From Burkholderiaceae bacterium (lineage in GTDB: Bacteria > Pseudomonadota > Gammaproteobacteria > Burkholderiales > Burkholderiaceae_C), in NCBI GenBank assembly GCA_030654805.1, contig JAURWR010000116.1, positions 1-33,269 of the forward strand: a stretch of DNA of 33,269 nt. Direction: 5' to 3'. The notes below the pieces were generated by a model. The model was not told the origin of the DNA. It did no database searches and was given only the letters and a program-made list of their open reading frames with translations. Position 1 is the stretch's first letter. Every line of letters begins with the position of its first letter. Below are positions 15,804 to 24,500 of this stretch, in pieces. A program made the translations under genes and the position numbers.

Positions 15804-16644
15804 GGGCGGCGAGGGCATTTTTGTATAAGAGTTTAGATAAGGTTTCCCTGGAAAATGGCAGACTTTTAAAATTATCAACGAATGCTTTCACGGGGGTTAA
15901 TGGATACGCAGATCCAAAAAGAAACTTATTTGAAAACCCCTCAAAATCTTTATTTATTGCTCGAAGCCAGTCTTCATGCCCCAAATGCCATAAATAACCT
16001 TCGGGACTCAACCAAATATTATTTCTTCTCATGGCCATCACAATAGCCTCTCTTACATAGGGATAACATCCGTGGGCGCATATTATCCTCAAAGAGGGAA
16101 ATTTTTCCGCTATGATTTCGATATGGTGAGGATCAGCATAGTTTAAATACTTCCCGCCTTTCAGCCCTGAGGTTTGAATTATGATGGTGCAGTTCAATTC
16201 CTGAAGCAGTCTGTAAAGATCATCAAGACTCTCATCGGAAGGGTAACAACCAGGTGCTCTGCCAGGCTCTATGCTGAAAACATTTATTCCCAATTCATAA
16301 TGGCATCTCAGGACTTCGTCGAGGCAATGGTGAAAATTATTGCTTACATCTAAACCCCCGCAAGCGATGAATTTTTTCGGGTGCCGTTTTTGAATTTCTG
16401 CAAGTTCATCGTTACTTGTCGTGCGATCCGAAAAATTGTATTTCCCTAGTGTGGCGCCTGGATTAAATCCGGATGCGGATACTGCCATCGTGATGCCTGC
16501 TTCTTCTATTTCCTTGAAGAAGGAATCCTCCGTCCCTTCCCTTAAAGACTCTATCAAGTGAAGTCTTCCATTCTTGCTGAGTTGCTCTCTGTAGTAATCG
16601 GCTGATTTGCCGCCTGTAAATCTGCATCTGACATCGATTATCAT
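15769..16644 (-). CDS. Amidohydrolase-fold (TIM-barrel) protein with altered metal-site motifs
   Basis: 291 residues; ATG at 16642-16644, with a weak GAGG upstream. The fold is recognisable from MIIDVRCRF at the start, IICAHGCYP (His191) and FLFGSAYPLTP near the end, as in Amidohydro_2 proteins. The usual DxHxH is replaced by Asp4-x-Arg6-x-Arg8, and the expected GSDYP Asp is Ala246, so the binuclear or mononuclear metal site is largely missing. Some amidohydrolase relatives are known to me with similar R-x-R and G-[ST]-A-Y-P features, so this may be a distinct subfamily and not decay; that is recollection. Codon use (many AAA, ATT, TTT, AGA) is unlike the rest of the window, which points to recent transfer from an AT-richer donor. 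The frame is intact and has no internal stops. The substrate is unknown. Confidence 0.75.
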   Translation of the reverse strand: MIIDVRCRFTGGKSADYYREQLSKNGRLHLIESLREGTEDSFFKEIEEAGITMAVSASGFNPGATLGKYNFSDRTTSNDELAEIQKRHPKKFIACGGLDVSNNFHHCLDEVLRCHYELGINVFSIEPGRAPGCYPSDESLDDLYRLLQELNCTIIIQTSGLKGGKYLNYADPHHIEIIAEKFPSLRIICAHGCYPYVREAIVMAMRRNNIWLSPEGYLWHLGHEDWLRAINKDFEGFSNKFLFGSAYPLTPVKAFVDNFKSLPFSRETLSKLLYKNALAALNINFDPDGTK

Positions 16645-16900
16645 TTTCGCTCAAGCCTCATTGCTTGTTTGTTTTCGAGAATAAAGACAATGGATCCGTG
16701 TGGTTTGGACTTCATTTCTTATCGATCATTCGGTGGCTCATGGGGTGAGCATTCGAGGTTCAACTCCAATCCGGCGCGAAATTGCTCAGCCGACAAGGCT
16801 GAGCGGAAAGCAACTCTTGCATGTCGCATGTCGCATGCCGACTGGAGCAGTCGCGTGTGAGCGTGCCGACGGTGTCGGGGGCGCGAGGCAAACAATCGGG
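16645..16900. other. Right flank of the foreign insert, no gene seen
   Basis: Composition shifts from AT-rich (to about 16740) back to GC-rich. It holds a perfect 8-bp inverted repeat GCTCAGCC/GGCTGAGC (16784-16791 with 16797-16804, 5-nt loop) and a short tandem GCATGTC run at 16818-16836. On the minus strand the hairpin is followed by AATTT, too weak to call a terminator. The region upstream of the amidohydrolase ATG should contain its promoter, but no clear -35/-10 pair could be chosen. Confidence 0.5.
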
Positions 16901-17053
16901 GCGACCAGCGCCCGAGCGCTGCTGGGCTACGACGAAGTGGGATGGGCACTGGAGCGGTTTGCCGGCTTGCCCCTTCATCGACACGGGAACGATCGAGCTC
17001 CCGGGCAGATCGTCCTGCGCGCGCCACGCTCATTTCTGAAACCGCCACCTTGA
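16901..17053 (+). pseudogene. Orphan 3' tail of the ATP-grasp gene (right direct-repeat copy)
   Basis: This 153-bp copy encodes the last 50 residues of the ATP-grasp protein (ATSARALLGYDE to FLKPPP) and keeps its frame and stop. It has no start or upstream domain of its own. An open frame from 16700 runs into it, but those upstream codons look like nothing known. The tail stops 2 bp before the PhyH ATG, so it marks the original junction between an ATP-grasp gene and PhyH. Confidence 0.9.
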
Positions 17054-17055
17054 GC

Positions 17056-17865
17056 ATGATCACGCATGCTGCGACAGACAACATGACTTACCACCGAGAC
17101 GGGTTTCACATCGCGCGCCAGGTCCTGTCCTCTCGCTACCTCGATGCCCTGGAACATGCCATTTTTGAACCCATCGCGTTGCAGGCTGCGCACGTGCTGG
17201 GGCGTCGGTTCACGATCGAGGATCCCCTGGCCGTGCGCCAAGCGCTCATGCGCGATTTGAAGGAACAGGCACCCGACCGGTATCTCAGTGCGCTGAAGGT
17301 CTCGCAACTGGATGTCGCGGTCTTGTCTGCCGCGGCTGAACCGGCGTTGCAGGCCGTGCTCAGGGACCTCGGACTGCAGCATCCCGTCGTGGCCCTGAAG
17401 CCGTACCCCATCGTCATCGCCGCCGACTTGCACTTCGAGGGTGGGTACAACATTCGTCCGCCTCACCAGGAGTGGCCAGTCATGCAGGGTTCGCACAATG
17501 GCCTGGTGGTCTGGTTTCCTTTGCACGATGTGGGCGAAGAGCACAGCAGCTTGGATATGTACCCGGGAAGTCATCTTGGCGGCGTCTTGCCTTACGACGT
17601 ATCTCGCTGCGGGTCCAGAGTGCATGACTCTGCGCTGACGATGCAGCCGGTGCGCCTGGCTTTGCGTCGCGGTGACCTGGTTGCCTTTTCGGCATTCACC
17701 GTCCATCGCTCCAGCCCCGAAGGCGACGCCTTGCGAGTGGCTTTCAGCATCCGGTTCAATGACCTTGCCGAGCCTGGCTTCATCGACCGCGCCTATCCCG
17801 ATACGTCGAGCTTCAGCATCTCCCGCGAGCCGCTCGACGAACTGGATCACCGGTTCCAGCCGTGA
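17056..17865 (+). CDS. Phytanoyl-CoA dioxygenase (PhyH) family, Fe(II)/2-oxoglutarate oxygenase
   Basis: 269 residues from the ATG at 17056; a second in-frame ATG at 17083 gives MTYHRDGFHIARQVL, which matches the usual PhyH N-terminus better and is a real alternative. The double-stranded beta-helix has the iron ligands His137-x-Glu139 in PPHQEWPVMQGS and distal His217 in FTVHRSSP, with Arg227 (RVAFSIRF) for 2-oxoglutarate. Most PhyH relatives have HxD, so HxE is a small variation known from other 2OG oxygenases. PhyH-type enzymes hydroxylate varied small molecules, and those in glycan clusters are thought to act on sugar or acyl groups. The substrate is unknown. It begins 2 bp after the orphan ATP-grasp tail, pointing to an old ATP-grasp-PhyH operon. 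Confidence 0.88.
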   Translation: MITHAATDNMTYHRDGFHIARQVLSSRYLDALEHAIFEPIALQAAHVLGRRFTIEDPLAVRQALMRDLKEQAPDRYLSALKVSQLDVAVLSAAAEPALQAVLRDLGLQHPVVALKPYPIVIAADLHFEGGYNIRPPHQEWPVMQGSHNGLVVWFPLHDVGEEHSSLDMYPGSHLGGVLPYDVSRCGSRVHDSALTMQPVRLALRRGDLVAFSAFTVHRSSPEGDALRVAFSIRFNDLAEPGFIDRAYPDTSSFSISREPLDELDHRFQP

Positions 17866-17905
17866 GTCGCATTACTTCGGGCCCAAATACCTCTGGCGCG
17901 TCTAT

Positions 17906-19027
17906 TCAGCCCGCCCGACAGGACCGGATCAGCTCGATCACCCGCATCACGTCGTCGTCCGGCAGCGCCGGGTAGATCGGCAGGCACAGCACCTCGCGTG
18001 CGGCTTTCGCCGCGTGCGGCAGGTGCTCCGGTGCGGCCGAAGGCAGGTCGCGGTACATCGGCATGTCGCTCAGCAAGGGGTAGAAATAGCGCCGCGCATA
18101 GACGCTCTGCTCGCGCAGGCGCGCATAGACCGCATCTCGGCCGACAGGAAAACCGCTGCCGATGAAGATCGGGTAGTACGAGTGATTGGGTTGTGTGTCG
18201 GGCAACCTGAACGGCAGGCGGATGCCGTCCAGCGAGCGCAGGCCTTCGTCGTACAGGCTCGCGATCTGCGCACGACGCGCGATCAATCGATCGACATGTG
18301 TCAACTGCAGCAGCCCGAGCGCTGCCTGCACCTCGTTCATCTTGCCGTTGATGCCGGCCGCCAGCACGGTCACTTCGTTGGCGAAACCGAAATTCTTCAG
18401 GTGGTCGATGCGCTTCTTGGTCGCTGCGTCTGCGCAGACGATCGCGCCACCTTCGAGGGTCGTGTAGACCTTGGTGGCGTGAAAGCTCAGCACCGACAGG
18501 TCGCCGTGGTTGAGCAGGCTTTCGCCCCGGTACCGCACGCCGAACGCATGCGCGGCGTCGTAGATCACCTTCAATCCGTGGGTGTCGGCGATCTGCTGGA
18601 TGCGATCGACATCGCACGGCGTGCCGTAGCAGTGCACCGGCATGATCGCGGTGGTCCGTGGCGTGATGGCCTGCTCGATGCTCTCGGGGGTCAGGTTGCA
18701 GGTGATCGGATCGATGTCCGCGAACACCGGTGTCAGGTTGTTCCACATCACCGAATGCGCGGTTGCGGCGAACGAGTACGGCGTGGTGATCACCTCGCCG
18801 GTCACCTGCAGCGTCTGCAATGCCGTCAGCAGCCCGAGCGTGCCGTTGGTGAACAGCGACAGATGCTTGATGCCCAGGTGCTCGACCAGCGCCGCTTCCA
18901 GCCGCTGGTGAAACGGCCCGCCGTTGGTCAGCACCTTCGCGTCCCAGATCTCGCGCAGGTACGGAATGAAGTCGTCCAGCGGGGGGAGGAAGGGCTGGGT
19001 GACGTAGATGGGCTTGTCGGCGCTCAC
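17906..19027 (-). CDS. DegT/DnrJ/EryC1/StrS-family PLP-dependent sugar aminotransferase
   Basis: 373 residues. The PLP Schiff-base Lys is Lys186 in SFHATKVYTTLEGG, and the pyridine-nitrogen Asp is Asp157 in IYDAAHAFGV. The N-terminus IYVTQPFLPPLDDFIPYL and the TPYSFAATAHS segment are typical of enzymes that aminate keto-sugar nucleotides (VioA/FdtB/WecE/PglE type). It should turn a dTDP- or UDP-4-keto (or 3-keto) deoxysugar into an amino sugar with glutamate as donor. It converges on PhyH (40 bp between stops) and follows moaC on the minus strand after 45 bp. It is a natural partner of the PglD-like acyltransferase at 13734-14396. The position of the amino group cannot be read from the sequence. 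Confidence 0.93.
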   Translation of the reverse strand: MSADKPIYVTQPFLPPLDDFIPYLREIWDAKVLTNGGPFHQRLEAALVEHLGIKHLSLFTNGTLGLLTALQTLQVTGEVITTPYSFAATAHSVMWNNLTPVFADIDPITCNLTPESIEQAITPRTTAIMPVHCYGTPCDVDRIQQIADTHGLKVIYDAAHAFGVRYRGESLLNHGDLSVLSFHATKVYTTLEGGAIVCADAATKKRIDHLKNFGFANEVTVLAAGINGKMNEVQAALGLLQLTHVDRLIARRAQIASLYDEGLRSLDGIRLPFRLPDTQPNHSYYPIFIGSGFPVGRDAVYARLREQSVYARRYFYPLLSDMPMYRDLPSAAPEHLPHAAKAAREVLCLPIYPALPDDDVMRVIELIRSCRAG

Positions 19028-19072
19028 GGCGTGTCGATGGGTTGAATCAGCGGTCGATTGGACACCATGCCT

Positions 19073-19594
19073 TCAGGCGGGCGCCGTCCAGTCCCCCGAC
19101 TTTCCGCCGTGCTTCTCGAGCACCCGGATCTGCCCCATCACCATGCCGCGGTCGGCGGCCTTGCACATGTCGTAGATGGTGAGCAGGCCGATCTGCACGG
19201 CGGTCAACGCTTCCATCTCGACACCGGTTCGCCCCAGGGTTTCGACCTGCGCGGTGCAGGTGACCCGGCTGGCGGCGCGATCGATCTCGAAGTCGACCGC
19301 CACGCGGGTGATCGGCAACGGGTGGCACAGCGGGATCAGCTCGGCGGTGCGCTTGGCGGCCTGGATGGCTGCGATGCGGGCCACGCCGAGCACGTCGCCT
19401 TTCCGGGCCTGTCCGCCCTCGATCAGCGCCAGCGTGGACGCCAGCATGTGGATCTCGCCACTCGCGCGTGCGATGCGGTGGGTTTCGGCCTTGGCCGATA
19501 CATCGACCATGTGCGCCTGCCCGGTCGCATCGAAATGCGTCAGCGGTGACGCCGACGCAGGCGTGGATGAAGGAACGTCTGCAGGTGCAGTCAT
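19073..19594 (-). CDS. moaC: Cyclic pyranopterin monophosphate synthase
   Basis: 173 residues from the ATG at 19592-19594; a TTG at 19606 would add only four residues and is less likely. After a variable 20-residue start come the MoaC hallmarks: [14 protein letters not shown] (29-42), [15 protein letters not shown] (81-95), GVEMEALTA (124-132) and [12 protein letters not shown] (140-151). The Lys and His residues in these motifs form the active site. MoaC converts the 3',8-cyclo-GTP product of MoaA into cyclic pyranopterin monophosphate, the first pterin intermediate of molybdenum cofactor synthesis, in the cytoplasm as a hexamer. No other moa gene is near. It is divergent from bepA, and a TATGAT at 19627-19632 (minus strand) could be its -10 box. 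Confidence 0.96.
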   Translation of the reverse strand: MTAPADVPSSTPASASPLTHFDATGQAHMVDVSAKAETHRIARASGEIHMLASTLALIEGGQARKGDVLGVARIAAIQAAKRTAELIPLCHPLPITRVAVDFEIDRAASRVTCTAQVETLGRTGVEMEALTAVQIGLLTIYDMCKAADRGMVMGQIRVLEKHGGKSGDWTAPA

Positions 19595-19779
19595 GGTGCG
19601 AAACAAAGCAGCAAAGTGAGGCTGGCATCATAGTGAGCCCATGCGCTGAAGCCAGCCGGCTGCGGCCTTGCGAGCGACGAACCTGAACTCAACGGCGTGC
19701 CAGTGGTCTCACCGTCGCCTCTGCTGCGAAAGTCCCCTTGACCCACATCCCTTCCACCGCCTGCGATCCTCACGCAGCC

Positions 19780-21483
19780 ATGCGCCCGGCAGCCGTTGTT
19801 CGGGACGCGTCGCGGCCGTTGCTTCAGCGAGTGATGGTGGGCCTGCTCGGCGTGTCGCTGTTCGGCAGCGTGGTGTCGCCTGCGGCCCAGGCGCAGGTGA
19901 ACCTGCCGGCGCTGGGTGACACCGCTTCCGAGGACTTCAACATCGGCACCGAGCGGCACCTGGGCGACGCGATCATGCGGGACATCCGGCGTGACCCCGA
20001 TTACCTCGACGACCCGATCCTGCTGGAGTACCTGCAGTCGCTGTGGCAGCCGCTGCTGGCCGCCGCCCGACTTCGGGGTGACCTCGGCGAGGAACTGAGC
20101 CAGCGCTTCGCCTACCAGCCTTTTCTGGTGCGCGATCGCAGCGTCAATGCGTTCGCACTGCCCGGCGGCTACATGGGCGTGCACCTGGGGCTGATGGCGA
20201 TCACGCAGACTCGCGATGAACTGGCGTCTGTGATGGCCCACGAGATGACCCACATCAACCAGCGCCACATCGCGCGCGGCTTTGCGAACAGCAAGCGGCA
20301 GTCGTTGATCAGCGCCGCAGCCATGATCATCGGCGTGCTGGCGGCCACCCGATCGGGTGGAGGCGACGCCGCCAACGCGATGATCGCCGGCGGTCAGGCC
20401 GTGGGCATCCAGGGGCAGTTGAATTTCTCTCGCGACATGGAGCGGGAGGCCGACCGCATCGGCTCGCAGATGATGTCCAGCGCCGGCTTCGAGCCAGCGG
20501 GCATGGCGTCGATGTTCGAGCGGCTGCAGCAGTCCTCTCGCCTCAATGACAACGGCGGCTATCCGTACCTGCGCAGCCACCCGCTGACCACCGAACGCAT
20601 CGGCGAGGCGCGGGCCCGTCTCGGGACGGCCGGCCTCACATCGACACCTCCACTGGTGAGCTCGCCGTCGACGGCGCTCGAACACAGCGCCGCGCTGGCC
20701 CGGGCTCGCGTGCTGATGGACACGCGCGTGGATTCTTTGCGCCGCTGGCAGGGCCTCGATGGCGAAGGCCGTGCCGCCGTTAACGCGACGCTGTCCGAGC
20801 GCTTCGCCGACGCCTATTCCAGTGCATTGGCATCGAGCCTGCTGCGCGACTGGGCGCGTGCCGACGCATCGATGAAGAAGGCGCTGGACGTGGCCCACGG
20901 CGGATCGACGGCGGTGGCTTCGATCGCCGACGTGGCCGCAGCGGGTGCGTTGCCTCAACGCGACCTGCGTGCCGAACGATCGGTGACGCTGTTGAGGGTG
21001 GAGTCGCTGCTTCAACGCGGTGAACCGGTGCAGGCCCAGGCTGCGCTGGCACCGCTGATGCGGACCGTCGGCCCGCTGGCGCCCGATGCCTCCACCACCT
21101 CGCGTCCGGTCATGCTGCTGAACGCCCGGATCGCGCTGGTTCCAGGGCGATCCCAGGACGACAGCCCGCCGCTGCGATCGAGTGCGGACCAGTTGCAGAC
21201 CTGGGTGGCAAGCTACCCGGACGATGCCGAGGCCTGGTCGATGCTGGGTCGTGTCTCCGCGCAGCTCGGATGGGCGCTGCGGTCATTGCGCGCCGAAGCC
21301 GAGTCACGCTATGCGTCGGGCGACCTGCCAGGTGCGATCGACCGGCTGAAGGCTGGTCAGCGCCTGGCCCGCAGCGGCAGCAGCGCGGTCGACTTCGTCG
21401 AGTCCTCGGTCATCGATTCGCGGCTGCGCACGATCGGGGCGCAACGCCGTCAACTTCTCACGGAACAATTGGGGTACCAGTAG
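19780..21483 (+). CDS. bepA: BepA-like M48 metalloprotease, periplasmic
   Basis: 567 residues from the ATG at 19780; an upstream TTG (19738) is less likely because it pushes the signal sequence inward. A signal peptide with cleavage at about AQA/QV (38/39) exports it to the periplasm. The zinc motif HEMTH (154-158) is in SVMAHEMTHINQRH, with the third ligand expected in EREADRIGSQ. The C-terminal third is helical and Ala-rich, like the TPR domain of BepA/YfgC. In E. coli BepA promotes correct LptD and BAM assembly and degrades stalled outer-membrane proteins; the same role is inferred here. It is followed after 19 bp by the alpha-2-macroglobulin gene, so both probably belong to one envelope operon. 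Confidence 0.93.
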   Translation: MRPAAVVRDASRPLLQRVMVGLLGVSLFGSVVSPAAQAQVNLPALGDTASEDFNIGTERHLGDAIMRDIRRDPDYLDDPILLEYLQSLWQPLLAAARLRGDLGEELSQRFAYQPFLVRDRSVNAFALPGGYMGVHLGLMAITQTRDELASVMAHEMTHINQRHIARGFANSKRQSLISAAAMIIGVLAATRSGGGDAANAMIAGGQAVGIQGQLNFSRDMEREADRIGSQMMSSAGFEPAGMASMFERLQQSSRLNDNGGYPYLRSHPLTTERIGEARARLGTAGLTSTPPLVSSPSTALEHSAALARARVLMDTRVDSLRRWQGLDGEGRAAVNATLSERFADAYSSALASSLLRDWARADASMKKALDVAHGGSTAVASIADVAAAGALPQRDLRAERSVTLLRVESLLQRGEPVQAQAALAPLMRTVGPLAPDASTTSRPVMLLNARIALVPGRSQDDSPPLRSSADQLQTWVASYPDDAEAWSMLGRVSAQLGWALRSLRAEAESRYASGDLPGAIDRLKAGQRLARSGSSAVDFVESSVIDSRLRTIGAQRRQLLTEQLGYQ

Positions 21484-21502
21484 ACAAGGCCATCGAGGCG
21501 AG

Positions 21503-24500
21503 GTGCACGTGGTACGAGCTTGGATCCGGAGGTGGGGACCTGCGCTGCTGGCGCTCGCGACGTTGACCAGCATCGCTGCCGATGCCGCGACGATCGTCAA
21601 CGTCAGCCCGCAGGGCGAAGTGGCGCAGGTGCGGCAGCTGGCGGTCACGTTTTCCGACGCGGTCGTCGCCTTCGGTGACCCGCGCCTGCCCGATCCGATG
21701 GGGGTGTCCTGCGCGGGTGCCTCGGCCCGGGGCACAGGACTCTGGACCAGCGATCGCCACTGGGTCTTCAACTTCGAGCAGCCGCTGCCGCCCGGTGTGC
21801 GCTGCGTCGCACAGGTTCGTACCGACTGGAAGCCGCGCGTGGCGGGTGCCGCCGCCGATGCTGCTCTGACCGGCACCAGCTCTTTCAGCTTCAGCACCGG
21901 CGGGCCGGCGGTGGAATCGATCCAGCCCTTCGACGGCGCGACGATCGAGGAGGACCAGCACTTCCTGATCGACATCAACGGTGCCGCCACCGACAGCAGC
22001 GTCGCGGCCCACGCCTGGTGCGAGGTCGAGGGACTCGGCGACCGGCTGCCGGTGCGTATCGTGACCGGTGCACTGCGCGAGCGCATCGTCGCGGCCGCCG
22101 GTCCGCGTGCGCTGAAGGATGCGAAGCGCGAGGCCGAGCGCCAGTCGCGGCTGATCGTGCTGACCTGCCCGCGGCCGCTGCCGAGCGACACACCGATGCG
22201 CCTGGTGTGGGGCCGCGGCATCGCTGCAGCGGTGAACCCCGGCGTGGCGACGCGCGTCGAGCAGCGTTTTGCCTACCGGGTGCGCCCGGCCTTCAAGGCC
22301 GAGTTCAGCTGCGAGCGTGAACGCGCCACCGCGCCCTGCCTGCCGATCCGCCCGCTCGTGCTGCGGTTTTCCGCGCCGATCGATCGCAAGCTGGCCGAGC
22401 AGGTGCGGCTGGTTCCGGCCGGTGGCAAGTCGATCGCGCCGGTCTTCGACAAGGACGACAAGGACCCCGAGGTCAGCTCCATCACGCTCGCGCTGCGGGT
22501 GGCTGAGAACGCGGCCTACACGGTCGAGCTGCCGTCGAACCTGAAGGATGCCGCAGGGCGCGTGCTCGCGAACGCCGGCGCGTTCCCGATGAAGGTGAGC
22601 ACGGGTGACGCGCCGCCCATCGCCAAGTTCCCGGCCGCCCCGTTCGGGATCGTCGAGCGCTTCGGTGACGCGTCGAGTCCGGGCGCAGCATCGGCACCGC
22701 CGCCGATGCTGCCGCTCACCCTGCGCCATGTGCAGGGCGATCTGCGCTCGTCGGCTCCCGGCGGCGCGGTTCGGGTCAAGCGACTTCAGTCCGATGCCGA
22801 GATGCTGGCCTGGTACGACAAGCTGCACCGCTTCCACGAGTCCGAGCTCAGTGCCCAGGAGGCCGGCCTGCCGAAGGCGCAGTGGGTCACCACCGAGTCG
22901 CTCGTCGACGAGCGCGGACGATCCACCCGGCAGCAGGTCGAGCGCCGTGTCCAGACGCGCACGCTGTCGCTGCTGAAGGCCGACACCAGCGCGAAGCGAC
23001 TCGATCTGCCCCAGCTGAACGGCGGCGACCCGCGTCCGTTCGAGGTGGTCGGCCTGCCGCTCGCGGAGCCGGGCTACCACGTGGTCGAGATCGAATCGGC
23101 GCGCCTCGGTCAGTCGCTGCTCGATCCGCGTGCGCCGATGTATGTGCGCACCGGCGTGCTGGTTACCAATCTCGGGGTGCACGTGAAGCTCGGCCGCGAG
23201 AACAGCGCGGTGTGGGTCACCTCGCTCGACCGCGGGCGGCCGGTGGAAGGCGCCGACGTGGCGATCAACGACTGCTTCGGAAAGCGGCTGTGGGCCGGTC
23301 GAACCGATGCGCGCGGCCTGGCGATCGTCAAGCTCGCCCTCGATCTGCAGGTCGGCGAATGCCCGAACGAAGCGGGCTACTTCGTGACCGCCCGCAAGGC
23401 CGATGCCGACCCGCGCGCGCCCCAGGTGATCGACACCGCCTTCGTGTTCACCAGTTGGCAGAAGGGCATCGAGCCGTGGCGCTTCAACCTGCCGACCGGC
23501 AACGGCTCCGAGCGCGATGCCGTCGCCCACACGGTGTTCGACCGAACGCTGCTACGCGCTGGCGAAACGGTTTCCATGAAGCATTTCTTGCGCGCCGAAA
23601 CCTCGGCGGGTCTCGCGCCGTGGGATGCCGCTTCGCTGCCCACACGCATCAAGATCGTCCACCAGGGCAGCGGCCAGCAGATCGTGCAGCCTCTGCTGTG
23701 GAACGGCACGCGCCACGCGCTGTCGACCTGGAACATCCCGCCGGCTGCCAAGCTCGGCCTGTACGAGGTCATGCTGGAGCGCGATGTCGTCAACGAACGC
23801 CATCGCAGCAGCTGGAGCAGCGGCAGCTTCCGTGTTGAGGAGTTCCGGCTGCCGCTCGTCGATGCGCGCCTGAGCGGTCCGAGCCAGGTGCCGATCGCGC
23901 CGCGCGAGTTGCCCTTGAGCGTGCAGATGGCCTACCTGTCGGGTGGCGCGATGGCGAAGTCGCCGGCGGCGGTGTCGGCGCTGCTGAAGCCGCACGTGCC
24001 GGCCTTTCCCGGCCACGACGGGTTCAGCTTCGAGCCCCCGCGCGAGGCGGCTGCGGACGGCGACTCCGAAGACGAAGCCGCCACGGCACAGGGCGCGGAT
24101 CGGCTGGTCGCCGACAAGCTCCCGCTGACCACCGATGCGCAGGGCGCGGCCACGGTGTTGCTCAAGGACCTGCCGCCGCTGACGCGCCCCAGCGAACTGC
24201 ACAGCGAGCTGACCTACACCGACCCGAACGGCGAGATTCAGACGGTGTCGAGCCGCATCGACCTGTGGCCGAGTGCGGTGGTGCTCGGCATCAAGACGCG
24301 CGCGTGGGCCAGCCAGCGCGGCGGCAGTGTCCAGTTCAATGTGCTGGCGCTCGACACGCGCGGCCAGCCGATTCGCGGCCAGCGCGTCGAGGTGCGGGGC
24401 CGCCTCTCGCAGACGCTGAGCAACCGGACCCGCATCGTCGGCGGCTTCTACGCCTACGACAACCGCACCGAGCTGAAGGACCTCGGCGTGGTCTGCAGTG

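Larger units (their letters stand above)
15646..16900. mobile_element. AT-rich foreign insert between the two direct repeats
   Basis: This 1,255-bp segment separates the two ATP-grasp tails. From about 15745 to 16740 the G+C content falls to about 35-45 per cent (sample lines 15781-15840 and 15901-15960 count 38 and 32 per cent), against about 65-70 per cent around it. Its one gene is on the minus strand, opposite to its neighbours. No transposase, integrase or terminal inverted repeat is visible, so the entry is a transferred segment of unknown mechanism, not a recognised insertion sequence. Confidence 0.75.

Noticed and set aside
15646-16900. Insertion sequence or integron cassette
   Set aside because: No transposase or integrase, no terminal inverted repeats, and no attC-type core site (GTTRRRY) paired at the ends was seen.
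16700-17053. A 117-codon open frame joining upstream sequence to the ATP-grasp tail
   Set aside because: The upstream codons match nothing and have no ribosome site; only the tail is real sequence homology, so it was called a remnant.
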